The position numbers were made by a program, and so were the translations under genes. This document shows, piece after piece, positions 28,126-34,777 of a stretch of DNA of 35,277 nucleotides. Source of the DNA: Planctomycetota bacterium (lineage in GTDB: Bacteria > Planctomycetota > Phycisphaerae > FEN-1346 > JAACEH01); contig JAFGPY010000179.1 of the NCBI GenBank assembly GCA_016935955.1, positions 1-35,277 of the forward strand. Reading direction: 5' to 3'. Numbering within the stretch: position 1 is the first letter of the stretch; each line of letters begins with the position of its first letter. The notes under the pieces are model-generated. The model saw only the letters and a program-made list of their open reading frames with translations. It did no database searches and was not told the origin of the DNA.

Positions 28126-28141
28126 TGCTAAAATATTAGCA
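28126..28141. promoter_or_regulatory. Probable BlaI operator B
   Basis: TGCTAA (28126-28131) and TTAGCA (28136-28141) form a perfect inverted repeat with a 4-nt spacer, over the -10 box of the minus-strand promoter. An extra half-site TTTAGC lies at 28146-28151. The core differs from operator A (TACTA/TAGTA). Confidence 0.65.
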
Positions 28142-28162
28142 CTGGTTTAGCCGCAGTGTCAA
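28133..28162 (-). promoter_or_regulatory. Sigma70-type promoter of the blaI-blaR1 B operon
   Basis: On the minus strand TTGACA (complement of 28157-28162), 18 nt, then TAATAT (complement of 28133-28138, 4 of 6). It lies in an AT-rich island that stands out from the GC-rich surroundings. Confidence 0.65.
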
Positions 28163-28259
28163 GCGGCAATCTGCGAATTCTTTAACATTTTTGCGAGGTC
28201 GCAAGGAGAGGTCCAGTGAGGGGAATGCCGCGGAGAAGGCCAAGGGCAAGCCCGCAGCG

Positions 28260-28294
28260 TCCGGGGACAGGGGCCGTGGGTCCCCGGCCCCGGA
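28260..28294. other. GC-rich nested hairpin
   Basis: TCCGGGG (28260-28266) pairs with CCCCGGA (28288-28294), and GGGGCCG (28270-28276) pairs with CGGCCCC (28285-28291). The two right arms overlap, so the stems are alternatives. It lies 13-47 nt beyond the stop of the membrane-protein gene. No T-run follows, so it is a possible weak terminator. Confidence 0.35.
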
Positions 28295-28306
28295 CAGGGT
28301 CAGCCG

Positions 28307-29188
28307 TCACGAGGCGTCCATGGCCTCCATGCGGCGCATCTCGTCCTGACGCTGCCTCCGGCGGACGACGGGGATCAGTCCGCCAAAGACGACCGTGCCG
28401 ATGATGCCGCCCAGAATCAGCGGGTACCAGACGCCGTAGGGCTGCTTCATGCCCAGGGCAACAGCGCCTGCGAGGATCATCAGCACGCCGACAGCGGCCG
28501 TCACAGCCATGATTCTCAGGGCGGCGCGGTGCGCGGAGCGTTTGGCGCCGAGGATTCCCACGACAGCGCCGGTGAGCCCGAGAATAGCTCCGATAATGCC
28601 CCCGGTCAGTCCGCCGGACCGGCCGCTCCACCAGGCGTCCTGCGACGCAGCCAGCGGGTCCTCGCGCGGCTCGAACTGCACGAGTTCCAGCGAGTCGAGG
28701 ACGACGGTACCCTGCCCCGGCAACACGACGGAGAATGTCAACCGCGCGGGGCGATCCGAAGTCTCGACCAGATAAGCCGGCAGGACGAAAGGGCGTCGGT
28801 CACTGGTTCCGCTCAGCCGCGCCATGGGGCCATGGTCGGCCATCGTCCGCGAGAAAAACTTGCTGCCGTCGGGCATGTGGTTCCACATCTCAAGATAGGC
28901 TTCGCCCTGAACATCGCGGCAGCGGACGTAGCCCTTCAGGGCATAAGTGGCCTTCGTGATCCCCGGGGCGTCGACGGCCAGCAGTTCGACAGTTGCGGGC
29001 GCGGTACCGGGATTGTCGATCTGCAACTGTTCGACGGCGACATCTTGTGCCGCCGGCAGAATGGTGCCCTGTGTGAGAGCCCCCTGCTCTTTCAACTGCG
29101 ACCACGAGAACGTTCTGAGCGTCTCGGCCCCCAGGGTCGGCGATGCGAGAGCAGCAAACAGACTAATCAGCAGAACTGTGCGTTTCAT
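28307..29188 (-). CDS. Exported/membrane protein of unknown function
   Basis: A 293-residue protein. GGAGGG lies just before the ATG (complement of 29194-29199). A signal peptide (MKRTVLLISLFAALASPTLG) is followed by a beta-rich domain of about 180 residues that reads like a jelly-roll or carbohydrate-binding fold (YVRCRDVQGEAYLEMWNHMP, then LPGQGTVVLDSLELVQF). Three membrane helices come next (about 190-215, 222-246, 250-275), then a short charged tail. I do not recognise a named family. Its start overlaps the end of the DUF2089 gene by 26 nt, so the two are translated from one mRNA and probably work together. Confidence 0.82.
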   Translation of the reverse strand: MKRTVLLISLFAALASPTLGAETLRTFSWSQLKEQGALTQGTILPAAQDVAVEQLQIDNPGTAPATVELLAVDAPGITKATYALKGYVRCRDVQGEAYLEMWNHMPDGSKFFSRTMADHGPMARLSGTSDRRPFVLPAYLVETSDRPARLTFSVVLPGQGTVVLDSLELVQFEPREDPLAASQDAWWSGRSGGLTGGIIGAILGLTGAVVGILGAKRSAHRAALRIMAVTAAVGVLMILAGAVALGMKQPYGVWYPLILGGIIGTVVFGGLIPVVRRRQRQDEMRRMEAMDAS

Positions 29189-29489
29189 GACGTCCCTCCA
29201 ATTCGCTCCTGTGAACGGCCAACAGAGCCTTCATAGTTTCGATATCAATCTTGCCGTCGGCATGAAGAACCCGCAACCGACGTTCGAACTCACTCTGAAC
29301 CGTCTGGCTGTCGAGGATCTTGACCTTCTCGATGAGACGGTCGAGCCGCAGACGGATGGTGGGATACGAGACCCCGTAGACCTGTGCCAAGGCCTTGAGC
29401 GACCCCGAAGCCATCAGGAATCGCTTCAGAAAGGCCTGATCCTCGTCACCCAGCATGTCGATCCAGCGGCTACCGTTTTCGCGTTGCAT
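29163..29489 (-). CDS. DUF2089-type helix-turn-helix regulator
   Basis: A 108-residue protein. The ATG at 29489 is preferred to a GTG at 29504 because GAGGG precedes it at suitable spacing. The central segment DEDQAFLKRFLMASGSLKAL with YGVSYPTIRLRLDRLIEKV is the typical DUF2089 helix-turn-helix. The N-terminal zinc ribbon found in longer DUF2089 proteins is absent. The C-terminal helices (VLHADGKIDIETMKALLAVH) resemble short oligomerisation segments. It overlaps the membrane-protein gene by 26 nt. A 7-bp dyad sits inside its predicted promoter, so it may repress itself. Confidence 0.85.
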   Translation of the reverse strand: MQRENGSRWIDMLGDEDQAFLKRFLMASGSLKALAQVYGVSYPTIRLRLDRLIEKVKILDSQTVQSEFERRLRVLHADGKIDIETMKALLAVHRSELEGRHETHSSAD

Positions 29490-29522
29490 GGCTGCGACCC
29501 TCACTTTTGTTGATCCACGCTT

Positions 29523-29556
29523 GAAGTATGACTTTCACAAAGCAAAAGTCAAAATG
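29523..29556 (-). promoter_or_regulatory. Candidate promoter of the DUF2089 operon
   Basis: On the minus strand TTGACT (5 of 6; complement of 29547-29552), about 16 nt, then CATACT (4 of 6). It lies in an AT-rich stretch about 35 nt before the start codon. Confidence 0.5.
29529..29551. promoter_or_regulatory. Dyad in the DUF2089 promoter
   Basis: TGACTTT (29529-29535) and AAAGTCA (29545-29551) form a perfect 7-bp inverted repeat around a 9-nt spacer. It overlaps the -35 box and the promoter spacer, which is a good position for a repressor. Confidence 0.55.
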
Positions 29557-29562
29557 ATTTTT

Positions 29563-29588
29563 ATTAAAACAACGGCGGGATCTGCCGT
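29563..29588 (-). terminator. Possible terminator of the ECF-sigma operon
   Basis: On the minus strand ACGGC and GCCGT arms (7-nt loop) are followed by TGTTTTAAT and more AT-rich sequence. It lies about 215 nt beyond the stop of the last operon gene, so it could also be a boundary element of the DUF2089 promoter. Confidence 0.4.
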
Positions 29589-29803
29589 ACGCGTGATAAT
29601 CTGTTTGGAGAACAGAAGTTACGACAACGCAGGAATATGCCCATGGGGGTGCATGTCACCGCGGCTGAGGTGTCCGGGGATGCGGAAATGGCTGAAATGA
29701 GGCGTGAGACAGGCAGAACTCATACGCCGACGTGTGGCGACGAGAGGCACTTGCCCGTGGCGTTCGGGGCTTGGAGCCGCACCTCGACGGGCGACTCCGA
29801 CGG

Positions 29804-31198
29804 CTACTTGTCGACCTGGAAGGCGACGTCGTCGGCCGCCAGTTTGCCCTTGGAATCCCTCTCCCACTGTCCTCCGTCGTCGGTCCCATTCTGCCCGCGT
29901 GAATAGACCACGAACCCCTCGCCCTGCCGCTGGTAGATGAGCGGCGCGTCCGGGCCGATCATGGGGTCGATCGCGGGACCGGCCCCGCGGCTGAATTCGG
30001 GCAGCAAAGCATCGAGGCTCTCGGGATAGGCGCCCCTGGCCCGCTTCTGCAGCATCAGGGCCAGACCGAGAGCCGTCACCCGACGCCGGGCCTCGTGCTC
30101 GTTGACTTTCTTGTACACCGCATCCAGACTGGGGGCGAGCGCCCGCGCCGCGGCGGCATACCTCGGTATCTCGAGCCCAGGATGGTGGCGCGACCTAATT
30201 GGCACGAGCGGCCACTGGCTCTGACCAAGCTCCTTCAAGTAGGTATGCCAGAAACGGAGGCCTTCACGCTGATTGACGAGTATCCAGAGCCTGGGTGGTC
30301 CACTCAGGCGTGCCATCCCAGAGCCGGCACTTGCCGGGTCCGGCGACCTGCCGTTCAGGAGAAGGTTCATCGTCTCTGTGAACAGGATCATCTCTCCGGA
30401 GACAGCCTTGACACTCCGCTGGCGATCTTCGGGATCCTCAGCAACGAGCAACTGAAGCCGTGACAGTTGGCTATCAGGAAGATCGTACTTGGCAACAATC
30501 TCGCGGATCGAATCGTACAGGAAGTCTTCGATGGCGACTCGCACCACCAGGCAGATCAGGACTGGCTCATCGCGCATCCAGCGGCACAGTCCGCTCATGG
30601 CTGTGAGGTGCTCAACCGCAGCGAGGTAGTCGCCCTGGTCGGCGGCCAATTCGGCGGCCATGCGGCAGAAACAGGCCATCTGCATCGCCGGCTGCAGGTC
30701 CGGAAGAAAGGTTGCCGTCCCGTTGCTGTAGTCGACCTGCGAGTTGAAGCCCGGTTTGTCGGCTGCTTCGCGAAGCACGCTGAGTATCCGTTCGTGCCTG
30801 CGAACTAGATCGCGAAGACGTTCAATATCCCGCTCCGTCGGCTCCCGTTCCGAGTCGCCGCGGATGGACTCGAACTTCCCGTCGCTCAGTCTCACGAAGT
30901 TGATTGAGAGTTCCGCGTCAAGATCGGCAGCGGCGTCAATCTCGGCCTTAAGAACGCTGTGGAGCTCCGCAGCGGCACGCCACAGCGGACCGGCATCCTG
31001 GCTGACAGGAACCTTCTTCCTCTGCAAGTCGGCGGCCGACACGGGGAACCCGTCCTGCCTCATGGCCGCAGCCTCACGGGCAATGGCCGCGGTTAGACGA
31101 TAGTTGAGCACCGTGTAAGCCACGGCGTAGATCGAACCGGCCACCACCAGCCGCACGACCAACCAACGCAGCCACCCAACCTGCCAGAGTCGAGCCAT
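29804..31198 (-). CDS. Membrane-anchored protein with pseudopilin-like C-terminus
   Basis: A 464-residue protein. The ATG at 31198 has GGAG 6 nt upstream; an ATG at 31210 is also in frame. One membrane helix (about 10-29) anchors a mainly helical exported domain. The C-terminal 70-80 residues (ARRRVTALGLALMLQKRARG, then AYPESLDALLPEF, DPMIGPDAPLIYQR, YSRGQNGTDDGG) follow the order of the C-terminal domain of GspG-type major pseudopilins: a helix, YPxxLxxL, DPxxxPxxY, YSxGxNGxDDGG. No prepilin cleavage motif is seen at the N-terminus. It is the last of four genes behind the ECF sigma factor, 66 nt after the small membrane protein. The function is unknown. Confidence 0.82.
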   Translation of the reverse strand: MARLWQVGWLRWLVVRLVVAGSIYAVAYTVLNYRLTAAIAREAAAMRQDGFPVSAADLQRKKVPVSQDAGPLWRAAAELHSVLKAEIDAAADLDAELSINFVRLSDGKFESIRGDSEREPTERDIERLRDLVRRHERILSVLREAADKPGFNSQVDYSNGTATFLPDLQPAMQMACFCRMAAELAADQGDYLAAVEHLTAMSGLCRWMRDEPVLICLVVRVAIEDFLYDSIREIVAKYDLPDSQLSRLQLLVAEDPEDRQRSVKAVSGEMILFTETMNLLLNGRSPDPASAGSGMARLSGPPRLWILVNQREGLRFWHTYLKELGQSQWPLVPIRSRHHPGLEIPRYAAAARALAPSLDAVYKKVNEHEARRRVTALGLALMLQKRARGAYPESLDALLPEFSRGAGPAIDPMIGPDAPLIYQRQGEGFVVYSRGQNGTDDGGQWERDSKGKLAADDVAFQVDK

Positions 31199-31264
31199 GT
31201 CACTCTCCATTCGTTCCAGTCACCCAAGCGCCGCCTGCCAGTTGCGATTGTGCCCTGACCTCGC

Positions 31265-31441
31265 CTACCCGCCCCTGATCGCACCAAACATTTCGAAAAC
31301 GTTGCGCATGCCGCCAAGGAACGAGTGAACGACGGTAATCAGCACGAAGATGGTCACGACGACAACGAGATCGGTTGCCCAGCGGAACAGGCGGCTTGCG
31401 CGGTACTTGTCCTGCAGCTTGCTTTTCATCTTGCGGATCAT
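31265..31441 (-). CDS. Small single-pass membrane protein
   Basis: A 58-residue protein with a basic N-terminus (MIRKMKSKLQDKYR) and one strong membrane helix (about 23-43, DLVVVVTIFVLITVVHSFLG). Its ATG at 31441 overlaps the stop of the upstream gene by 4 nt (ATGA), a clear sign of translational coupling. No family was recognised. Within the sigma/anti-sigma operon it could assist the anti-sigma protein or the anchored protein downstream. Confidence 0.7.
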   Translation of the reverse strand: MIRKMKSKLQDKYRASRLFRWATDLVVVVTIFVLITVVHSFLGGMRNVFEMFGAIRGG

Positions 31442-31815
31442 GACTTCAGCAATGCCTCCAATTGGTCCCGTGCCTGCCCGATGCTGAGGCCGTCCTGACA
31501 TCGCACCCGACCCTGAGGCAACGAGCACCCGTACGAAAGAGCGAATTCCCTGAGCTGCGGGTCCGGCTGCATCCGATCAGCCACAACCGGGCTCGAGCTA
31601 CCGTTCAGAACCGGACGCGATTCGACCCAGGCGTTCAGGCAGAGGCAGGCCACGATGACGGCAGCCGCCACTCGGACGACCCACCCCAGCGGCACTCTCG
31701 ATGATGACTGCTCGCCGGCAGCCTTCAGCACGCGGTCCTTGAGCGAATCGTCCGGCCCCGACGGCACGAAGGTCCGCAACCGCTGCTCGAAGATGTCCGT
31801 CGGATCATGACTCAT
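31438..31815 (-). CDS. Putative membrane anti-sigma factor
   Basis: A 125-residue protein. The N-terminal 40 residues are polar and cytoplasmic (FEQRLRTFVPSGPDDSLKDR). One membrane helix lies at about 45-62 (GWVVRVAAAVIVACLCLNAW), with a short exported tail containing two Cys. The gene overlaps the end of the ECF sigma gene by 11 nt, the usual place for its anti-sigma factor. It lacks the HxxxCxxC zinc motif of ZAS-type anti-sigmas, so the call rests on topology and gene order. Confidence 0.65.
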   Translation of the reverse strand: MSHDPTDIFEQRLRTFVPSGPDDSLKDRVLKAAGEQSSSRVPLGWVVRVAAAVIVACLCLNAWVESRPVLNGSSSPVVADRMQPDPQLREFALSYGCSLPQGRVRCQDGLSIGQARDQLEALLKS

Positions 31816-32368
31816 CCAGTTCCCGCCTCAGCTTCTCGATGCCGTAACGGTAACGGCTTGCCGCCGTGTTGGGGCCGACGCCCACCAGGTCGGCGATTTC
31901 GGCGAAGGTCTTCTGCTGCCAGACCTTCAGGAAGATCACCTCGCGCTGCTCGACCGGCAGTGCGGCCATGGCTCGCTCGATGTCCGCAGCCACCAGACCG
32001 GCATCCGCCGCGGCTGCTTCATCTGCCGCCTCCAGGCGAAAGGCCCCGACGGCGGCATCGTGCTTCCACCATCTTGACCATCGCCGGCGGCCCCGCAGGC
32101 ACTCGTTGCGAAGCATGGCGAACAGGTACCGCTCGGCGTCGCGGACATCGGCCAGTCGCTCGATCCGCTCGGACGCATGGAGAAAACACTCCTGCAGGGC
32201 GTCTTCCGCATCGCTCGGCGACCGGGCCAGTACGCAGGCGTAGGCGTGGAGCCGCCGGGCATAGCGGTCCCAGAGCTGCGAGAGCTTCTGATGCCGTTCG
32301 TTGTCGGTCACAGCAGATCGCGACGCCCCTTTTCCCGTGGTGCCCATGGCAACGGCCGATTCTATCAT
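31805..32368 (-). CDS. ECF-family RNA polymerase sigma factor
   Basis: A protein of up to 187 residues with both ECF core regions. Sigma2 covers LWDRYARRLHAYACVLARSP, EDALQECFLHASERI and YLFAMLRNECLRGRRR. Sigma4 covers MAALPVEQREVIFLKVW and TFAEIADLVGVGPNTAASRY. The start is uncertain: the ATG at 32368 has no clear ribosome-binding site and lies inside a palindrome, while an ATG at 32347 or a GTG at 32311 would still keep the whole sigma2 domain. Its stop overlaps the putative anti-sigma gene by 11 nt. It probably drives its own operon in response to an envelope signal; the target promoters are unknown. Confidence 0.93.
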   Translation of the reverse strand: MIESAVAMGTTGKGASRSAVTDNERHQKLSQLWDRYARRLHAYACVLARSPSDAEDALQECFLHASERIERLADVRDAERYLFAMLRNECLRGRRRWSRWWKHDAAVGAFRLEAADEAAAADAGLVAADIERAMAALPVEQREVIFLKVWQQKTFAEIADLVGVGPNTAASRYRYGIEKLRRELDES

Positions 32369-32377
32369 GATAGAGTC
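32358..32377. promoter_or_regulatory. 20-bp near-perfect palindrome at the ECF sigma start
   Basis: The centre TCTATCATGATAGA (32361-32374) is a perfect 14-bp palindrome. One T-G mismatch and two further pairs extend it to 20 bp. It includes the annotated ATG and, on the minus strand, -10-like TATCAT and TAGAAT hexamers, so it may be an operator or promoter if the true start lies downstream. Confidence 0.5.
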
Positions 32378-32485
32378 GTCCGGGCCGACGATTTGTCTGG
32401 TCCCTCGACTGCGTTTGTCGCACGTTTTGTGCGGGAACCGGCAGCCGACAGCCGTCTGCGGCAGGCCGTGGCGGCGACTCGACGG

Positions 32486-32513
32486 TTGACAATTGGCGCG
32501 AAAGGCGCAGAAT
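32486..32513 (+). promoter_or_regulatory. Candidate promoter of the orphan blaI
   Basis: TTGACA (32486-32491), 16 nt, then CAGAAT (32508-32513, 4 of 6), about 55 nt before the start codon. Unlike the other two blaI promoters, it has no AT-rich inverted repeat on the -10. Confidence 0.5.
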
Positions 32514-32566
32514 GGTGATCATCCGGGCCAGACAAAGCCCGTATCAGAGATTCGGGAGAGTATTTG

Positions 32567-32950
32567 ATGGCAAGACCGCGCAGCCCCCATCCGACCCCCG
32601 CCGAGTTGGAGATTCTGCAAGTCATCTGGGACGGCGGCCCGTCGACCGTCCGTGACGTGATGACGACGCTCAACCGCACCCATCGCCGGGCCTACACGTC
32701 GGTGATGAGCCTGATGAACGTCATGGCCGACAAGGGACTGCTGACGCGCAAGCCCAAAGGGCGAGCTTTTCTGTACGACGCCAGAGCGCCGCGCGAGAAG
32801 ACGCTTTCGCAGTTGATCGGCGACCTGGTCAACCGGGCCTTTCAGGGTTCGGCCGGGGCCATGGTCTGCCGCCTGATCGAGGACACCGACCTGTCGGACA
32901 AGGAACTCGACGAGATCCGCAAGACGATCGCCCGCCAGAAGGACGTGTAG
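32567..32950 (+). CDS. BlaI/MecI-family repressor C (orphan)
   Basis: A 127-residue repressor. The ATG at 32567 follows GGGAGAG (32554-32560). The winged helix is well kept: TPAELEILQVIWDGGPSTVR, the helix YTSVMSLMNVMADKGLLTRK, and the wing GRAFLYDA. The helical tail has AFQGSAGAMVCRLIED and LSDKELDEIRKTIARQ. No BlaR1-like gene follows: the next gene, PAC2, is convergent with 3 nt between the stops. The controlling protease may therefore be elsewhere, or one of the two BlaR1-like proteins in this window may act on it. It is divergent from the ECF sigma operon, which is a possible target. Confidence 0.92.
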   Translation: MARPRSPHPTPAELEILQVIWDGGPSTVRDVMTTLNRTHRRAYTSVMSLMNVMADKGLLTRKPKGRAFLYDARAPREKTLSQLIGDLVNRAFQGSAGAMVCRLIEDTDLSDKELDEIRKTIARQKDV

Positions 32951-32953
32951 AAC

Positions 32954-33823
32954 TCAGTCCAACCGGATGCCTTGCTGCTCGAGCCATTCGCGCAAGTCAC
33001 CCATCTCGGTGTTGAACAGTTCGCTGTCGTACTCGGCTTCGAGCCTGTGAATCTGTTCGGCCAGCCCCTCGCGTTCCAGGATGGCGGCATTGAGCCGCTC
33101 CTCAAACAGGTCGCTCGCCCGCCGCATGACGTCCAGGTCGATACGCAAATCCAGCATGGCGGCCAGCCGCCGCACCACGGCCTCGATGCACTTGGGGTTG
33201 CGTCCCTGGACGTAGGCTGGGATCTCGGCTACCAGGGTCGCCAGTTCCACGCCCCGCGCGGCCGCCAGCGTCGTCAGGTAGGTGACGATACTGCCCGGCC
33301 CCTCGTAGTCGCTGAAACGGATGCCGTACTGCTCAAGCTCCGGCTTCAGCGAAGCATCGGAGACCGAGCTGTAAATTCGCGGCTCCCGCGTGTGCGGCGT
33401 CAGGCCCGAGTAGCTGCCGACGAAGTATATCCTTCGCACGCCGAAGCGTGTGGCCACCGTCAGCAGACACTCCAGAAACGAGTCCCAACGAACATGCGGC
33501 TCTTTGCCCTTGAACAGGACCAGGGGATGCTCCGGGCTGCAGTAGAAGACGTTCGACGGCATGACAAACTCCCGAATCAGGCCGTCCTCGATCTTCACGT
33601 CGGGCCGGAACAGGGCGGAGATCTCCATCGAACCCGGGAAGTTAAAAATGTAGAAGTCCTCGGGCTCGATCTCGGCGAACGCTTCCCCGTGCAGCTTCTC
33701 GATCAGGTAGTCGACCGCCCCCGTGGAGACCTCGCCGCCATCCATCCAGCCCGTCAGCGACAGAACCATGGTGGTCGCCTGCTCATCAGGCTGCGACAGG
33801 ATTCTCAGTTGCGGGCACGCCAT
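32954..33823 (-). CDS. PAC2-family protein
   Basis: A 289-residue protein. The ATG at 33823 starts MACPQLRILSQPDEQATTMV; the frame is open further upstream but runs into the hydrolase gene. The fold matches bacterial PAC2 proteins: VLSLTGWMDGGEVSTGAVDY, then DFYIFNFPGSMEISALFRPD, GVRRIYFVGSYSGLTPHTRE, and LVAEIPAYVQGRNPKCIEAV. It ends in a helical, acidic tail (about 230-289). In eukaryotes PAC2 is a proteasome assembly chaperone; bacterial members have no firm function. It lies 35 nt after the hydrolase stop on the same strand, so co-transcription is likely. Confidence 0.88.
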   Translation of the reverse strand: MACPQLRILSQPDEQATTMVLSLTGWMDGGEVSTGAVDYLIEKLHGEAFAEIEPEDFYIFNFPGSMEISALFRPDVKIEDGLIREFVMPSNVFYCSPEHPLVLFKGKEPHVRWDSFLECLLTVATRFGVRRIYFVGSYSGLTPHTREPRIYSSVSDASLKPELEQYGIRFSDYEGPGSIVTYLTTLAAARGVELATLVAEIPAYVQGRNPKCIEAVVRRLAAMLDLRIDLDVMRRASDLFEERLNAAILEREGLAEQIHRLEAEYDSELFNTEMGDLREWLEQQGIRLD

Positions 33824-33858
33824 GGCTTCTCTGCCCCCATCGACCGAGTCGTCGTCGG

Positions 33859-34635
33859 CTACAGAAGCTCCTTGAACCACCGGACCGTCCGCGGGATGAC
33901 GACCTGGTGGTGATCGCAGTTCATGAACACGTGATCGGCGCCCTCGATGAACAAGTGCTCGGTCGCGGCACCGGCCCGTTTCTTCAACGTCCGCACCCAG
34001 TGCATGGCCTCCTGCAACGGCACCGAGCCATCGCGCGTGCCGTGAATGAGCAGCACCGGGCCGCCGTACTTGGCGATCTCGTCGAACGGATCGTGCCGCG
34101 TGATGTCGTCGAGCCACGCCTGACTCAGCCGCAGACCGGCCAGGTCCAGCCAACCGCGGTCCTTCAGGCTCTGCTTCTGCTCGGGCGTCAGGTTCCATCC
34201 CTTGCACTGCATGGTGAACCCGGCGGCGGACCAGAGGGCAACGGCCTTCACCTGGTCGGGTCGCGCGCCGGCCGTGCAGGCCGTCATGAATCCGCCGAAC
34301 GACAACCCCAGCAGACCCACGCGAGCCGGATCGATGCCATCGCAGGATCGCATGAAGTCCAGGGCCGCCAGGGCGTCGGCCCGTTCGGTGGAGGCTGTCA
34401 TGTCCGCGAAGTCGCCGTCGCTCTCGCCGCTGCCGCCGAAATCGAAGCGCAGCGAGGCGATGCCTGCCGCCTCCAGGGCTCGTGACGTCTCGCGAAACAG
34501 GAAGCCCGGCTCCAGGCGCTGCCCGGTGAATCCGTGCATGATGACGACGCCCGAATGCGGCCCCTTGCCGTCCGGAAGATGCAGCGTCGCCCTGACTGTC
34601 CCCAAACTGCCGCGAAACTCTACCATCCTGACCAT
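33859..34635 (-). CDS. Alpha/beta hydrolase (serine esterase/peptidase S9-like)
   Basis: A 258-residue protein. ATG at 34635 is preferred because AGGAG lies 6 nt upstream; a TTG at 34641 is also in frame. The fold is complete: VVIMHGFTGQ (oxyanion loop), LRFDFGGSGESDGDF, the nucleophile elbow GLLGLSFGGFMT (Ser), VLLIHGTRDGSVP (Asp), and EGADHVFMN (His). All three catalytic residues are present. The sequence resembles small feruloyl-esterase-like or acylaminoacyl-peptidase-like hydrolases, but the substrate is not clear. No signal peptide is seen, so it is cytoplasmic. It precedes the PAC2 gene and is divergent from dapA. Confidence 0.9.
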   Translation of the reverse strand: MVRMVEFRGSLGTVRATLHLPDGKGPHSGVVIMHGFTGQRLEPGFLFRETSRALEAAGIASLRFDFGGSGESDGDFADMTASTERADALAALDFMRSCDGIDPARVGLLGLSFGGFMTACTAGARPDQVKAVALWSAAGFTMQCKGWNLTPEQKQSLKDRGWLDLAGLRLSQAWLDDITRHDPFDEIAKYGGPVLLIHGTRDGSVPLQEAMHWVRTLKKRAGAATEHLFIEGADHVFMNCDHHQVVIPRTVRWFKELL

Positions 34636-34665
34636 CAGCAACTCCTTACCAGAGTGTCAAGGTCA

Positions 34666-34693
34666 AGTATAATGGCTCCGCATGCCCCGGCAA
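34666..34693 (-). promoter_or_regulatory. Promoter of the hydrolase-PAC2 operon
   Basis: On the minus strand TTGCCG (4 of 6; complement of 34688-34693), 16 nt, then TATACT (5 of 6; complement of 34666-34671). It lies about 30 nt before the hydrolase start. Confidence 0.55.
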
Positions 34694-34703
34694 GGCCAAA
34701 TCG

Positions 34704-34731
34704 TTGCACTTCGTGGTTGCTGTGGTATAAT
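34704..34731 (+). promoter_or_regulatory. Extended -10 promoter of dapA
   Basis: A perfect TATAAT (34726-34731) is preceded by TGG, making an extended -10. The -35 (TTGCAC, 34704-34709, 16-nt spacer) is weak, as is usual for extended -10 promoters. It is 46 nt before the dapA start. Confidence 0.65.
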
Positions 34732-34777
34732 CGCCCCCCGTTGCCGAGGCAATCCCTGAAGAGTAAGGAGACAGAAC

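Larger units (their letters stand above)
29490..29803. other. Intergenic region with AT-rich regulatory block
   Basis: This 314-nt gap lies between two minus-strand operons. It holds the DUF2089 promoter and dyad, the hairpins at 29572-29588 and 29600-29616 (TCTGTT/AACAGA arms), and then about 185 nt in which I see nothing. A small plus-strand frame at 29637-29906 is not convincing. Confidence 0.55.

Noticed and set aside
29523..29540. A possible Rex operator in the DUF2089 promoter (TTCACAA at 29534-29540)
   Set aside because: Only one half-site is present; the partner at the correct 4-nt spacing does not match TTGTGAA.
29637..29906. A small plus-strand frame between the DUF2089 and 464-residue protein genes
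   Set aside because: It overlaps the end of the minus-strand gene by about 100 nt, has no domain, and its composition looks random.
32434..32456. An ECF-type promoter (GGAAC...CGTC) upstream of the orphan blaI
   Set aside because: The spacer is too short for the usual ECF -35/-10 distance, and a TTGACA promoter lies closer to the gene.
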